Assembly (NCBI RefSeq): GCF_017254835.1
Contig: NZ_JAFKCW010000001.1
Coordinates: 744,001-808,000 of the forward strand
From: Algoriphagus aestuariicola
Lineage (GTDB): Bacteria > Bacteroidota > Bacteroidia > Cytophagales > Cyclobacteriaceae
Length of the DNA stretch: 64,000 bases
Direction: 5' to 3'
Below the pieces are notes generated by a model. The model did no database searches and was not told the DNA's origin. It saw only the letters and a program-made list of their open reading frames with translations. The position numbers were made by a program, and so were the translations under genes. Each line of letters opens with the position of its first letter. Within the stretch, counting starts at the first letter, position 1. Of this stretch, positions 42,132 to 51,360 are shown one piece after another.

Positions 42132-44051
42132 ATGAGAAAATCCACTCTTTTGATCTTGGCTTGCCTTACCTCAGGTATGGCCTCTGCCCAGGTCAGGTCA
42201 TTTGAAGCTGCGAAGCTTTTCCCCGAGAAAAACGAAAAAGCGAAATTTCATACTGTTTCCGGAGAAAGACACGGCCCATCTTTTTTCAAAAAGTTTCAGT
42301 TTCCAGAAGTGGAATATACTCCGGGTGAAGCGCTTTCTTTCGACAAGTACCATACGGTAGAAGTCATGTACCATTGGTACGAGACTTGGGCAAAGCAATA
42401 TCCCGACATTGTTGACCTTTACGTAATAGGCCATTCTTTTGAAGGCAGGCCTATATATCAGATGACTTTGACCAATAAAAAGACTGGCAAAGACACCGAT
42501 AAACCAGCTGCCTATTTTGAAGGAGGTAGGCATTCAGGCGAAATTACCTCCAGTGAATCGATCCTTTGGCTGACGCAGCATCTCTTGGAAAGCTATGGCA
42601 AAGACCCGGAAATCACCGCACTCATCGACTCCAAGGCGATATATCTCCGTCCCCAAAACAATCCTGATGGTTCCAATCTTTATCTCTACACCGAGCAAAG
42701 AAACCGAAGCACGGTAAGGCCAACGGACAATGATAGAGACGGCCTATTGGATGAGGATCCTGAGGAAGACATGGATGGAGATGGAGTAATTTACCAACTT
42801 CGAAAAAAGGCTGTCACCGACGAGGAAAAGGAAAAGGCAAACTTCATTATAGATCCAAAAGATCCCAAGGCGCGCCTGATGAAGCGGACCTTTCCAGGAA
42901 AAGGCGAATACCTCATGTATACCGAGGGATACGACAATGATGGAGATGGCAGCTACAACGAGGACGGGATCGGAGGACTGGATCTCCATCGAAACTATCC
43001 GGAAAACTGGAGGCCAAACTCCGGAGGAGACCTCACTGGCCGTGGATATACGCAAGGCGGGGCAGGCGAATACCCGCTAAGCGAACTTGAAACCCGGTCG
43101 ACAGCACTCTGGATGCTAAGTCACCCAAACATTTCCGTAGTCAACTCCATGGATACTCGGGTGCCTATGCATCTCCGCCCACCTTCTACCTCAAAAAGTG
43201 AGGAGCGAATGTATCCAGAGGACTTGGCAATCTATAAAGAGATGGATCAATTGGGACTTTCTTTTACCGCCTATCCATGGGCCGGGGATGTCTATGAGAC
43301 CTATTCCACACGCTACAAGGTGAATTCTATGACAGGTGATCCTCTGAAGCCCGAGCCGCTTTTTGGACACGGGCCAGATTTCGGATACTTCTACTATGGA
43401 AGCATCTGGTATGGGGACGAGCTTTGGAACAACGGCGCCATGAAGGACTACGACGGGGATGGCGTCTACGACGAATACGATGGATTGATGTGGGATGATG
43501 AGGCCAACGGAAGCAAGGGCTTCAAGCCATGGTCCCCTATCACCCATCCCGTTTTGGGAGAAGTGGAAATAGGCGGCTTTCATCCCAAGTTTTTTGGGCA
43601 AAACGGTCCGCCTTGGCAGCTGGAAGATTGGGCGAAAAAGCAGGCGCTGTTCAATCTAGCCATGGCTAAAAAATTGCCCCAGATTTCCATTTCGGACCTG
43701 AAGGTCATTAAGCTTTCCGACGGAGAATTTGAAATCTCGCTGGAATGGAGCAACACAGGCCAGCTGCCGGTGGCCCTGGAGCAGGCCAAACTTGTCAAGA
43801 TCGTGCAGGAAGACCGGGTTTCGTTGGATTTTGACAAAGAACTAACCAAAGGCTATGAAGATGCCAAAGTGAAGATCACTACGCCAAGCCTATACGACAA
43901 GACTATCTACGCCGGATACACAGGAGTGGGAGAGAAGAAGACGGCTACGTTTCGCGTCAAGGTAGAGGGAGACGAATCTGTCAAAGGCAAGATCAGACTT
44001 TCTTCTACCCGCGGAGGCTATTTCGAAAGAGAATTTACCTTAAACCAATAA
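42132..44051 (+). CDS. Secreted M14-family zinc carboxypeptidase-like protein with substituted third zinc ligand
   Basis: This is 639 residues from the ATG at 42132 (MRKSTLLI); the signal peptide ends at ASAQ. The M14 domain shows GGRHSGE with His134 and Glu137, the first two zinc ligands, PQNNPDGSNL, LDLHRNYPENW and, near residue 430, DELW with the probable catalytic Glu. At the place of the third ligand His the sequence is NSMDTRVPMHLRPPS, so Asp341 replaces it unless His347 serves. Three Asp-rich Ca-binding-like loops interrupt the domain (DNDRDG at 199, DNDGDG at 268, DYDGDG at 439). A ~110-residue beta domain ends the protein. It is followed nine bases later by an S9 peptidase, suggesting joint peptide degradation in the periplasm. 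Confidence 0.8.
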   Translation: MRKSTLLILACLTSGMASAQVRSFEAAKLFPEKNEKAKFHTVSGERHGPSFFKKFQFPEVEYTPGEALSFDKYHTVEVMYHWYETWAKQYPDIVDLYVIGHSFEGRPIYQMTLTNKKTGKDTDKPAAYFEGGRHSGEITSSESILWLTQHLLESYGKDPEITALIDSKAIYLRPQNNPDGSNLYLYTEQRNRSTVRPTDNDRDGLLDEDPEEDMDGDGVIYQLRKKAVTDEEKEKANFIIDPKDPKARLMKRTFPGKGEYLMYTEGYDNDGDGSYNEDGIGGLDLHRNYPENWRPNSGGDLTGRGYTQGGAGEYPLSELETRSTALWMLSHPNISVVNSMDTRVPMHLRPPSTSKSEERMYPEDLAIYKEMDQLGLSFTAYPWAGDVYETYSTRYKVNSMTGDPLKPEPLFGHGPDFGYFYYGSIWYGDELWNNGAMKDYDGDGVYDEYDGLMWDDEANGSKGFKPWSPITHPVLGEVEIGGFHPKFFGQNGPPWQLEDWAKKQALFNLAMAKKLPQISISDLKVIKLSDGEFEISLEWSNTGQLPVALEQAKLVKIVQEDRVSLDFDKELTKGYEDAKVKITTPSLYDKTIYAGYTGVGEKKTATFRVKVEGDESVKGKIRLSSTRGGYFEREFTLNQ

Positions 44052-44060
44052 TTGATTACG

Positions 44061-46889
44061 ATGAATAAGAAGTACAGGATTTGGCTGAGTCTGGCCTTGC
44101 TTTTTGCGGCGCAACTGGGTTTTGCACAGCAGAAAAGATCCCTGACCCATGCCGACTACGACGGATGGGAGAGCCTCGGCTCAGAACGGATTACCAAAAA
44201 TGGACAGTATGTTGGCTATCAGATCAGCCCTCAGGACGGCGATTCGCGCCTAGAGATTTTTCCCTATGCCAAGCCTTCGAGCAAGACGATCATCCCGCGC
44301 GGTGTGGGATTTTCATTTTCCGCGGATGGCGCTTTCGCGGTCGGGAAGATCGCACCGCAAAAGGACTCCGTCCGCGTCTTGAAACTGCAAAAGAAAAAAG
44401 CCGATGATTTGCCAAAGGACAGTCTGTTTATCCTTCAGCTTCCCTCCGGGAAAATCGAGAAGCTTGCCCGCGTCAAGTCCTTTTCCATTCCTTCGGAAAA
44501 AGGCAGTTGGATAGCCGTGCATTTTGAAAAAGAGCTGGCCAAAAAACCGGATCCTACCGACACCGTCAAGTCAGATTCCACCAAAAAAGCCGAAAAGCCG
44601 AAGAAAACCGATGGAACCAAGCTTTTGGTACGCTCGCTTGATGGGTCAAAGTCTTGGGAGTTTGACCGCGTGAAATCCTATGGCTTTTCACAAAATGGGG
44701 ATTTTCTCCAGTATACTCTTGCGGAGGAAGACACGCTGGATAACGCTGCCTTGCATGTATTGGATTTGGCCACAGGCGAAAGCAAACTCGTGCATGAAAA
44801 GATGACGGCTTACTCCGGCCTGACCTTTTCCCCTCAGTCGAAATTTCTTAGTTTCATCGCTACCGATGACTCGGCTAAACACAAAAAGCCGGAGCACAAG
44901 CTTTTTTTGTACCAAATCTCCTCTGGATCCATAGCTCAGGAAGTTGGCAAAACGACCGCTGGAATTTTGGAAAATGGGCGGATCAGCCCGGACAGGAATC
45001 CGAGGTTTTCCGAGGACGAGAGCAGGATGTTCTTTGGGGTTGCCAAGGACTACTTGGATTTTGCCTACGAAGACGATACCACCATCTTGGACGATGAGCG
45101 GGTAAGCTTGGATATTTGGGGTTGGCAGGATGCAGAGATCCAGCCCATGCAGCTCAAAAACAAATCCCAAGAAGAAAAACAAAACTATCTGGCATTGATG
45201 GAAACGGGATCGGGAAAGGTCATCCAGCTGGCCACTCCTGAGCTGGAGAATGTCTGGCTGGAAAATAAGATCACGCAGGACGTCGCGTTGGCTTGGACGG
45301 ATCAGGCCTATCGAAGAAATTTCAGTTGGGATATACAGACCGGCAGAGATGTGTATTGGGTGGATATGAAAACCGGCAAGTCCAACTTGATCGAGAAAAA
45401 CGCGTCGGGAAATCCACGGCTATCTCCCGCGGGAAAATATGCCTATTGGTATGATGGTAGGGACAGCTCCTGGGTGTCGTTTGATCTGGCAAGTAGCAAG
45501 AAGATCAACTTGACCATGGCACTGCCTGTTGCCTTTTTTGAGGAGCTCCATGATTCCCCTTCATTGCCGGGAAGCTATGGGGCAGAAGGTTGGCTGGCTG
45601 ACGACTCGGCTATCTTGATCAACGACCGTTATGATATTTGGAAGATTGACCCCCGTGATCCGACGTCAGCGGTTAATCTTACATTGGGGGAAGGCAGGAA
45701 AAAGCAGCTTACCTTCCGCCGGGAAAGCTTGAAGCCCGACGAACGTTTCATCGATACCAAAGAACCGCTGATTCTCTCTGCATTCAATGAAGTGACTAAG
45801 GAAAACGGTTATTTCTCCACAAGCTATGAAGGGAAGTCCGCTCCAAAGGTTCTATTGATGACTGCTAACCGATATTACGGCCTGACCAAAGCCGAGGAAT
45901 CTGCGGAGGCGATGGTAAGGAGAAGCACTTATCAGGAGAACCCCGACCTTTTCCTTACGGATCTGACCTTTAAATCCCTGACCAAAGCCTCGAATCTCAA
46001 TCCGCAGCAGAGCCAAGTGAAATGGGGAAGTGTGGAGTTGGTGAATTATCTAACGTTGGATGGCGATGAGCTGCAGGGATTGCTTTTCAAGCCGGAGGGT
46101 TTTGATCCTGCAAAGAAATACCCGATGATGGTGTATTTCTATGAACGAAATAGCGACACTTTCCATAGCTATCGCGCTCCTGCGCCGAGTCGCTCCACGA
46201 TCAACATCCCCTATTTCGTAAGCAATGACTACCTGGTCTTTGTGCCGGATATCAAATATAAAATCGGGCTTCCCGGCCAGAGTGCGCTGGAGTGCATCGT
46301 GCCCGGAGTGCAGGCTGCGATCGCAAAAGGAGGAGTGGATACAGAGAATATGGCCATCCAAGGCCAAAGCTGGGGCGGATATCAAGTGGCCTACCTGATC
46401 ACCCAAACAAATATGTTCAAGGCTGCGGGTGCAGGTGCGCCGGTTGTCAACATGACGTCTGCCTACGGGGGAATCCGCTGGGGGACAGGTATGAGCCGAA
46501 TGTTCCAATACGAGCAAACCCAGTCCAGAATCGGAGGTACACTTTGGGAAAAGCCTATGTACTATCTCGAAAATTCGCCGCTCTTCATGATGGATAGGGT
46601 GGAGACGCCTGTGCTCATCATGCACAACGATGCAGACGGAGCAGTGCCTTGGTATCAAGGAATAGAAATGTTTATGGCCCTGAAGCGTCTGAATAAGCCT
46701 GCTTGGTTGCTTCAGTACAATGGCGAAGACCACAACCTGACTCAGCGAAAAAACTCAAAGGATCTTTCTATCCGGCTCAGTCAGTTCTTTGACCATTACC
46801 TGAAAGGCGCTCCCGCGCCGCTCTGGATGACGGAAGGCCTGCCAGCCGTGGAAAAAGGCAGGACACTCAAATACGAGCTCGGTAACTAA
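44061..46889 (+). CDS. Secreted prolyl-oligopeptidase family (S9) serine peptidase
   Basis: This is 942 residues from the ATG at 44061 (MNKKYRIW), with a signal peptide ending at FAQQ. Residues ~30-680 are an irregular beta-propeller-like region with repeated FSxDG-type strands. An insert of Lys/Pro/Asp near residues 165-190 (DPTDTVKSDSTKKAEKPKK) looks like a linker. The C-terminal alpha/beta hydrolase domain holds GQSWGGYQ with Ser770, the acid Asp859 in ADGAVPW and His891 in GEDHNL, in the order of family S9. It probably cleaves peptides in the periplasm together with the M14-type protein encoded just upstream. A bidirectional terminator follows. Confidence 0.88.
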   Translation: MNKKYRIWLSLALLFAAQLGFAQQKRSLTHADYDGWESLGSERITKNGQYVGYQISPQDGDSRLEIFPYAKPSSKTIIPRGVGFSFSADGAFAVGKIAPQKDSVRVLKLQKKKADDLPKDSLFILQLPSGKIEKLARVKSFSIPSEKGSWIAVHFEKELAKKPDPTDTVKSDSTKKAEKPKKTDGTKLLVRSLDGSKSWEFDRVKSYGFSQNGDFLQYTLAEEDTLDNAALHVLDLATGESKLVHEKMTAYSGLTFSPQSKFLSFIATDDSAKHKKPEHKLFLYQISSGSIAQEVGKTTAGILENGRISPDRNPRFSEDESRMFFGVAKDYLDFAYEDDTTILDDERVSLDIWGWQDAEIQPMQLKNKSQEEKQNYLALMETGSGKVIQLATPELENVWLENKITQDVALAWTDQAYRRNFSWDIQTGRDVYWVDMKTGKSNLIEKNASGNPRLSPAGKYAYWYDGRDSSWVSFDLASSKKINLTMALPVAFFEELHDSPSLPGSYGAEGWLADDSAILINDRYDIWKIDPRDPTSAVNLTLGEGRKKQLTFRRESLKPDERFIDTKEPLILSAFNEVTKENGYFSTSYEGKSAPKVLLMTANRYYGLTKAEESAEAMVRRSTYQENPDLFLTDLTFKSLTKASNLNPQQSQVKWGSVELVNYLTLDGDELQGLLFKPEGFDPAKKYPMMVYFYERNSDTFHSYRAPAPSRSTINIPYFVSNDYLVFVPDIKYKIGLPGQSALECIVPGVQAAIAKGGVDTENMAIQGQSWGGYQVAYLITQTNMFKAAGAGAPVVNMTSAYGGIRWGTGMSRMFQYEQTQSRIGGTLWEKPMYYLENSPLFMMDRVETPVLIMHNDADGAVPWYQGIEMFMALKRLNKPAWLLQYNGEDHNLTQRKNSKDLSIRLSQFFDHYLKGAPAPLWMTEGLPAVEKGRTLKYELGN

Positions 46890-46893
46890 AGAA

Positions 46894-46927
46894 AAAGCCC
46901 CGAATTCCAGCGAATTCGGGGCTTTAT
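46894..46927. terminator. Bidirectional terminator, copy 1 of an identical pair
   Basis: A perfect 14-base-pair stem (46894-46907 with 46912-46925, loop CAGC) has A and T flanks on both sides. It lies between convergent genes. The stem and loop are identical, base for base, to the terminator at 53157-53188. Confidence 0.9.
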
Positions 46928-46945
46928 TCAAATCATGGGCCCTTG

Positions 46946-47680
46946 TCAGGTATTCCCATTGACTACCAGCTCATAAAAGAAATCCTTGAAGCTATCGCCG
47001 ATCAGGAGAAATTCCTCCTTGGCCTTCATCTTGACTCGATTTCGGCTGATGTTCTCTATTTTGTTTATGGATACGATGTATCGCTTGTGAATCCTTACAA
47101 ATCCCTTGGAAAGCAAGACAGCTTCGTAGTGTTTGATGCTGTTAAGCGTGAGGAGAGGCTTCGACTCATCGATGAGGTGAATTTTAACGTAGTCTTTATA
47201 GCCTTCCAAGTAGGCGATGTTTTTTAGATCCACTTTGATGGAGGAGTATTCCGCCTTTACGAAGATGTAGTCAAGTCCCTCGCCCAGGGGCGCAAATCCT
47301 TGTGACAGCGAAGATTGGTTTGGCAGCGCCTTGTTGAGCAGCTTGCTGATCGCCTGGAAAAAACGCTCAAAGCTGATCGGCTTAAGCAGGTAGTCGACCG
47401 CGTTGATCTCAAAGCCTTTGACCGCAAAGTCGGCATAGGCAGTGGTAAAGATGACCGGGGGTTTGAAAGGGAGGTTTTCATAAAAGGCGATCCCATTGAT
47501 GTCCGGCATATTGATGTCCAGAAAGATCAGATCCACACCCTTGGACATTAGCATTGGCATGGCCTTAAGCGGGGAGTTGAAGCTGCCCACATGCTCCAAA
47601 ACTGGAAACTTGGTGATGTAGTCTTCCAATACCTCGATCGCCAAAGCCTCGTCGTCTATGATAATACACCTATAGTTCAT
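46946..47680 (-). CDS. LytTR-family response regulator
   Basis: This is 244 residues. The receiver domain (1-120) has IIIDDE at 7-11, the phospho-acceptor Asp55 in IFLDINMPD, a TTAYADFA switch segment and KPISFERF. The C-terminal LytTR DNA-binding domain (~140-240) contains IAYLEGYKDYVKIHL, SIKHYEAVL and GFVRIHKRYIVSINKI. It acts in the cytoplasm as partner of the histidine kinase encoded by the gene overlapping it by four bases. Target genes are unknown. Confidence 0.93.
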   Translation of the reverse strand: MNYRCIIIDDEALAIEVLEDYITKFPVLEHVGSFNSPLKAMPMLMSKGVDLIFLDINMPDINGIAFYENLPFKPPVIFTTAYADFAVKGFEINAVDYLLKPISFERFFQAISKLLNKALPNQSSLSQGFAPLGEGLDYIFVKAEYSSIKVDLKNIAYLEGYKDYVKIHLIDESKPLLTLNSIKHYEAVLLSKGFVRIHKRYIVSINKIENISRNRVKMKAKEEFLLIGDSFKDFFYELVVNGNT

Positions 47681-48756
47681 TTTTTTATCGCCAAGAAAGT
47701 TTTGAACAGGCTGTTTTCAATCTTTTGGGTGAAGCTGTACTTGCCTGGATAGCTGAGATCCAATTGTTTTTCCAGGTTTTTGTTTCCTAGTCCCTTTTGC
47801 TCGGTTTTCGGTTCTATAGAGGCTCTGCGATGGATGCTGTTGACGACCGAAAACCTGACCTCCCGATCGTTTTCCTCGAGTGAGATCAGGATAAATGATG
47901 GCTGGACATAGCTGATGCCGTGTTTGAAGGCATTTTCCACGATTGTCATCATCAATAAGGGGACAATGGGATAATCGGCGTTTTTTACATAAACCGTAAA
48001 ATTGATGTTTGGCCCGTTTTCCTCCGAGAACTTCAGTTTCTCGAGATTGATGTAGTTTTTGATAAAGGTGATCTCATCGCCTAGGCTGATCTTGCTCTTG
48101 CCAGATTCATAGAGTACGTGTCTGAGTAGATCCGACAATAGCAGGATCGCGCGAGTAGTGTCCTCGGACTTTTTGCGGGCAAGCGAGTAGATATTGTTGA
48201 GGGAATTGAGCAAAAAATGCGGATTGAGCTGGTTTTTGAGAAAATTGAGATCGGCTATGGCTTTTTGTTTTTCCATGGCATCGTTTCTTTTGCGCTCAGA
48301 GTCATACAGGAAAAGCAGCTCGAGCGTGGTGCCCAAACCCAAACCAAGCAAAAGGCGCAGATAATCCGGGAAAAAGAAAAAGAAACGAAACCTTTGCCAA
48401 TCGATCACTCCATCCCCGGGGCCCGGTAGTTTTTCCCGTACTGGCCGCATCCGAAATTCTTCGGAAGGTCTGTTTGGGGGCGGGCTTCCAGTCAGCGGCA
48501 AGGCGATGAAGGTTGCGGACATCAGTAGGATGCCTAGCGAATAGGCCCTGTAGTTTCGGCGGTAGACGTAGCTTGGGATTAGCCAAAAAATATTTGCCAA
48601 GTAAAAGATGGTCAGCACCGAGTAGGATACCAGCGGGTTGACCGGGGGATAAAACCGTTGGTTTTGCTCAGCAAATAAATACAACAGGGCCGGCGAGACG
48701 AGGATTCCTATGATCAGGAAGTGAACGATGCCCTTTAGGATTTTGTGTTTGTCCAT
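47677..48756 (-). CDS. LytS-type sensor histidine kinase
   Basis: This is 359 residues from the ATG at 48756 (MDKHKILKG); a longer frame to 48801 adds a polar leader. Four transmembrane helices occupy residues ~8-150. The His_kinase domain carries NQLNPHFLLNSLNNIYSL with the phosphorylated His, then LLRHVLYESG and VENAFKHGISY, the N-box; a weak G-box GLGNKNLEKQL ends it. A Pro/Arg-rich segment (residues ~100-125) is extracytoplasmic or loop. It pairs with the LytTR regulator by a four-base overlap. The stimulus is unknown. Confidence 0.92.
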   Translation of the reverse strand: MDKHKILKGIVHFLIIGILVSPALLYLFAEQNQRFYPPVNPLVSYSVLTIFYLANIFWLIPSYVYRRNYRAYSLGILLMSATFIALPLTGSPPPNRPSEEFRMRPVREKLPGPGDGVIDWQRFRFFFFFPDYLRLLLGLGLGTTLELLFLYDSERKRNDAMEKQKAIADLNFLKNQLNPHFLLNSLNNIYSLARKKSEDTTRAILLLSDLLRHVLYESGKSKISLGDEITFIKNYINLEKLKFSEENGPNINFTVYVKNADYPIVPLLMMTIVENAFKHGISYVQPSFILISLEENDREVRFSVVNSIHRRASIEPKTEQKGLGNKNLEKQLDLSYPGKYSFTQKIENSLFKTFLAIKK

Positions 48757-48858
48757 GGCCGGACTGTTTGATAGGAGTGGCAAAGGACGGGACTTCTGCA
48801 CTTTCTTATTGGGAAGCCCCGTCTCGATTTAAGATTCTTTGGCTTTGTTTAACGACTT

Positions 48859-49848
48859 TTAATCCTCTTCATCATATTCCTCAAAAGGACGGAACTCATA
48901 GATGTCGTCAAATCGGAGACTGGAATTTCGGCCCAGCAGGACGAAAGCCCGGTCATTGGCATAGAATACCGAGGCGCCTGTGCGTAGTGTGCCTTCAAAG
49001 GCCGTCCTCTCCTCCCAGCTATCGAGGGACGGGATATACTCCCAAGTCGTACCCAGCAATTGACCATTGGAACCCAAAGTCACGTAGCCATATCCGCCCA
49101 GTGCAAAGGCTGCCGCTTCGCTCCGGGACATGGTATAGTCGTCTTCCTCGTCTAGCGCGGTCTTTTGTGTCCAGGTGAGATCTGTGCCATCCAAAGCCCA
49201 AAAGTCCGATTGGTACAGACCGTTGTTGATACCGCCACCCAGATAGGCCTTTCCGTCGAGGACGAAACAAAAGGCACCTTGTCTTTTCGCGCCGCCAAAG
49301 CTGGATAGGGCGGTCCAGCTTTTGGAACCCGGATCGTATTGGAAAAAGTCCTTTTGCTCACTCCCGTCAAATCCGGTTCCTACATAGCCGCGTCCGTTAA
49401 GCCCAAAGGCAAGGGCATTGTAGCGCGCGGTGCCGGGGAACGACTCGATTTGGTTCCAGGAATTGTTTGCCGGATCGTAGGACCAGAAGTCCGATAGACG
49501 GTTTCTCCCGTCATAACCAGTGCCATAATAGGCAATCCCATCGATGGTAAAGGCCACAGCATTGCCTCGTGCGGTACCGGGGAAATCAGCTCTTTTTGTC
49601 CAAGCGTCTGTATTTGGATCATATTCCCAAAGGTCATTGAGGTAGGCGTCTCCGGTATATCCTCCTACTATAAAGTGCCTTCCATCGATGGTGAACGCTG
49701 AGCTGTTGGCCCGGTTGCTGCCTTCGAAATAGGATCTTCGGATCCAGTTACCTGTATCCTCTTCGGTATCATCGCTGCTTACACAGGAAGAAAAAATCAC
49801 CAGGGTGAGCGCCAAGGTAAAACCCAGCAGTTGGTTTGTACTTTTCAT
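48859..49848 (-). CDS. Kelch-repeat lipoprotein
   Basis: This is 329 residues from the ATG at 49848 (MKSTNQLLG). The lipobox IFSSC puts Cys at 22, followed by an acidic linker SSDDTEEDTG. Six Kelch repeats of about 48 residues follow, each with a GG or G-x-G turn and a spaced Tyr/Trp (e.g. FIVGGYTGDAYLNDLWEYDP, DAWTKRADFPG), forming a six-bladed propeller. An acidic tail FEEYDEED ends it. It lies five bases after the DUF4270 gene, so both lipoproteins are likely made together and sit in the outer membrane. The ligand is unknown. Confidence 0.87.
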   Translation of the reverse strand: MKSTNQLLGFTLALTLVIFSSCVSSDDTEEDTGNWIRRSYFEGSNRANSSAFTIDGRHFIVGGYTGDAYLNDLWEYDPNTDAWTKRADFPGTARGNAVAFTIDGIAYYGTGYDGRNRLSDFWSYDPANNSWNQIESFPGTARYNALAFGLNGRGYVGTGFDGSEQKDFFQYDPGSKSWTALSSFGGAKRQGAFCFVLDGKAYLGGGINNGLYQSDFWALDGTDLTWTQKTALDEEDDYTMSRSEAAAFALGGYGYVTLGSNGQLLGTTWEYIPSLDSWEERTAFEGTLRTGASVFYANDRAFVLLGRNSSLRFDDIYEFRPFEEYDEED

Positions 49849-49853
49849 GAAGT

Positions 49854-51131
49854 TTAGTTTAATGGAATTAGTATGATTTCTAGTCTTGGTTTTTGGGTGG
49901 TAGAGTTGGTGCCTAGGGCGAGGTAGCCGGTGTTGAGTGCCTCGCCAGCCATGAGTTCCATCCACAAGTTGCTGCCTGGGTCGGCGCCCCTGATTTTTTT
50001 GTCCACATAGGAAGTGGCGTCCAGGAGGAAGAAGGTGTTTTCCTGAAACTCGTTGTCCAGACTGTACAAAGTGGCTTGGCTGAGATAGGTGTCCAAAAGT
50101 CCGATTTTCTTGATGGCGTAGATATCCATGCTTTCGGCCACGGGATTGAGCACAGCGTCGTAGGTCAGCCGTTTGACAGGCAAAAACAGCTTGGCCTCTG
50201 CGATGTAATAGCCACTCGGAATCTCCCCGATGCTACTCAAGCTGCCAAGCTTGAGTCCGATGGCGGAGAGACCGAGTTCGTCTGCAAGTGCCATATCCCC
50301 AGTTTCCTCTGCGGAAATCCAGGTTTTGGACTGCCGATTGGCAAAGAGCGTCCCATCTCGGTTGAGGTCGATGTGGGTAAAGATTTTGGAAGGATACAGA
50401 GTATTAGTGACGGAGATTTTCATCTCCTCGCTGCTTCGATTAGTCTCGTTTTTTTCCTGGTAATAAATGAGAAGATAGGTCTCCGTGCTCAGCTCGATCA
50501 GCGGGCTACTGCCCTCGACTTCCAGTTTGAGGCCATGAAATGCGTCCCGGAAGTCCTCTATGCTTGACAGAATGGTTTGGGAGCCTTTGAGTTTCCCGAA
50601 AAGCTCGCGGCCGAAATCCATGGGTAGCGTGACTTTTACCGAGTCAAAGGCTGGGAAGATTTGGATTTGCGCAGTGGTGATCGGGCTGGCTTTGCTTTGC
50701 AGAGATTCGAAGTGGTAGAAGACTTCGTCTTCATTGGGGTATTCAAAAGCTTCAGCTATTTCACTGATTTTGAGTTGGAAGCTTTGTAGCGTATCATAGC
50801 GTGTGCTGGAGTATTTCAGTACCAAGACCAGCGAGTCCAGCTCTTTTGATTCGTCTATCGCGGCAAAGCTCTCGGGGGCAAACTCAAAGTAGGGGATTGC
50901 TTGAATATGTCCTCGAATAGGATCAGCATAGGAGCCCAAGAGCATGGAAGTCTTGCCGCTGGTGACTAGACTGTCTAAAAAGACCGTCCCGAGCTCCAGT
51001 TCGCTGTGGACGATTTTCCTGATAGAAAAGTCGTCTTCCAAATCTACCTCTGGAATTTCTTCCAAATAGCTGTTTTCAAAACAGGAGGTAAGCAGACACA
51101 ATAGGAGTATTCCCGTCAAATGAACTCGCAT
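49854..51131 (-). CDS. DUF4270 lipoprotein
   Basis: This is 425 residues from the ATG at 51131 (MRVHLTGIL); lipobox LLTSC with Cys17. The frame extends upstream to 51230, but those residues carry no signal. The mature protein is beta-rich and follows the DUF4270 pattern: a Asp/Glu-rich start, the LGSYADPIRGHIQAIPYFEF segment near residues 65-84, an ALVLVLKY-like strand LDSLVLVLKYSS, and a final TTQKPRLEIILIP. DUF4270 proteins are common in Bacteroidota, surface-exposed or periplasmic, with no proven role. Coupled with a Kelch lipoprotein downstream and divergent from an outer-membrane barrel. Confidence 0.85.
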   Translation of the reverse strand: MRVHLTGILLLCLLTSCFENSYLEEIPEVDLEDDFSIRKIVHSELELGTVFLDSLVTSGKTSMLLGSYADPIRGHIQAIPYFEFAPESFAAIDESKELDSLVLVLKYSSTRYDTLQSFQLKISEIAEAFEYPNEDEVFYHFESLQSKASPITTAQIQIFPAFDSVKVTLPMDFGRELFGKLKGSQTILSSIEDFRDAFHGLKLEVEGSSPLIELSTETYLLIYYQEKNETNRSSEEMKISVTNTLYPSKIFTHIDLNRDGTLFANRQSKTWISAEETGDMALADELGLSAIGLKLGSLSSIGEIPSGYYIAEAKLFLPVKRLTYDAVLNPVAESMDIYAIKKIGLLDTYLSQATLYSLDNEFQENTFFLLDATSYVDKKIRGADPGSNLWMELMAGEALNTGYLALGTNSTTQKPRLEIILIPLN

Positions 51132-51360
51132 CTTTTTTTTCTGCAAGGCTAGTACAGTGCGGCAAGATTTGGAGGCAAAGTAGACCTGGGAGTGAAATCC
51201 CTCTGCGAAGCGGACTTTTTTATCGAACAAACGGCACTTGGTTCAGTTGGCGAGTCCGCTCTCTTGGTGGAGGATTTTTGGCACTTGCTCCATGTGATTT
51301 CCTTGTTGGTCTATTTCCGGCTCTCAGCTGGAGGTCTCGCTTTAGGTTTGGGGAAAAATC

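Noticed and set aside
51343-51350. TAGGTTTG, an exact -7 match just before the outer-membrane barrel gene at 51361
   Set aside because: It would place the transcription start only a few bases before the ATG and no -33 element is correctly spaced, so I did not call it a promoter.
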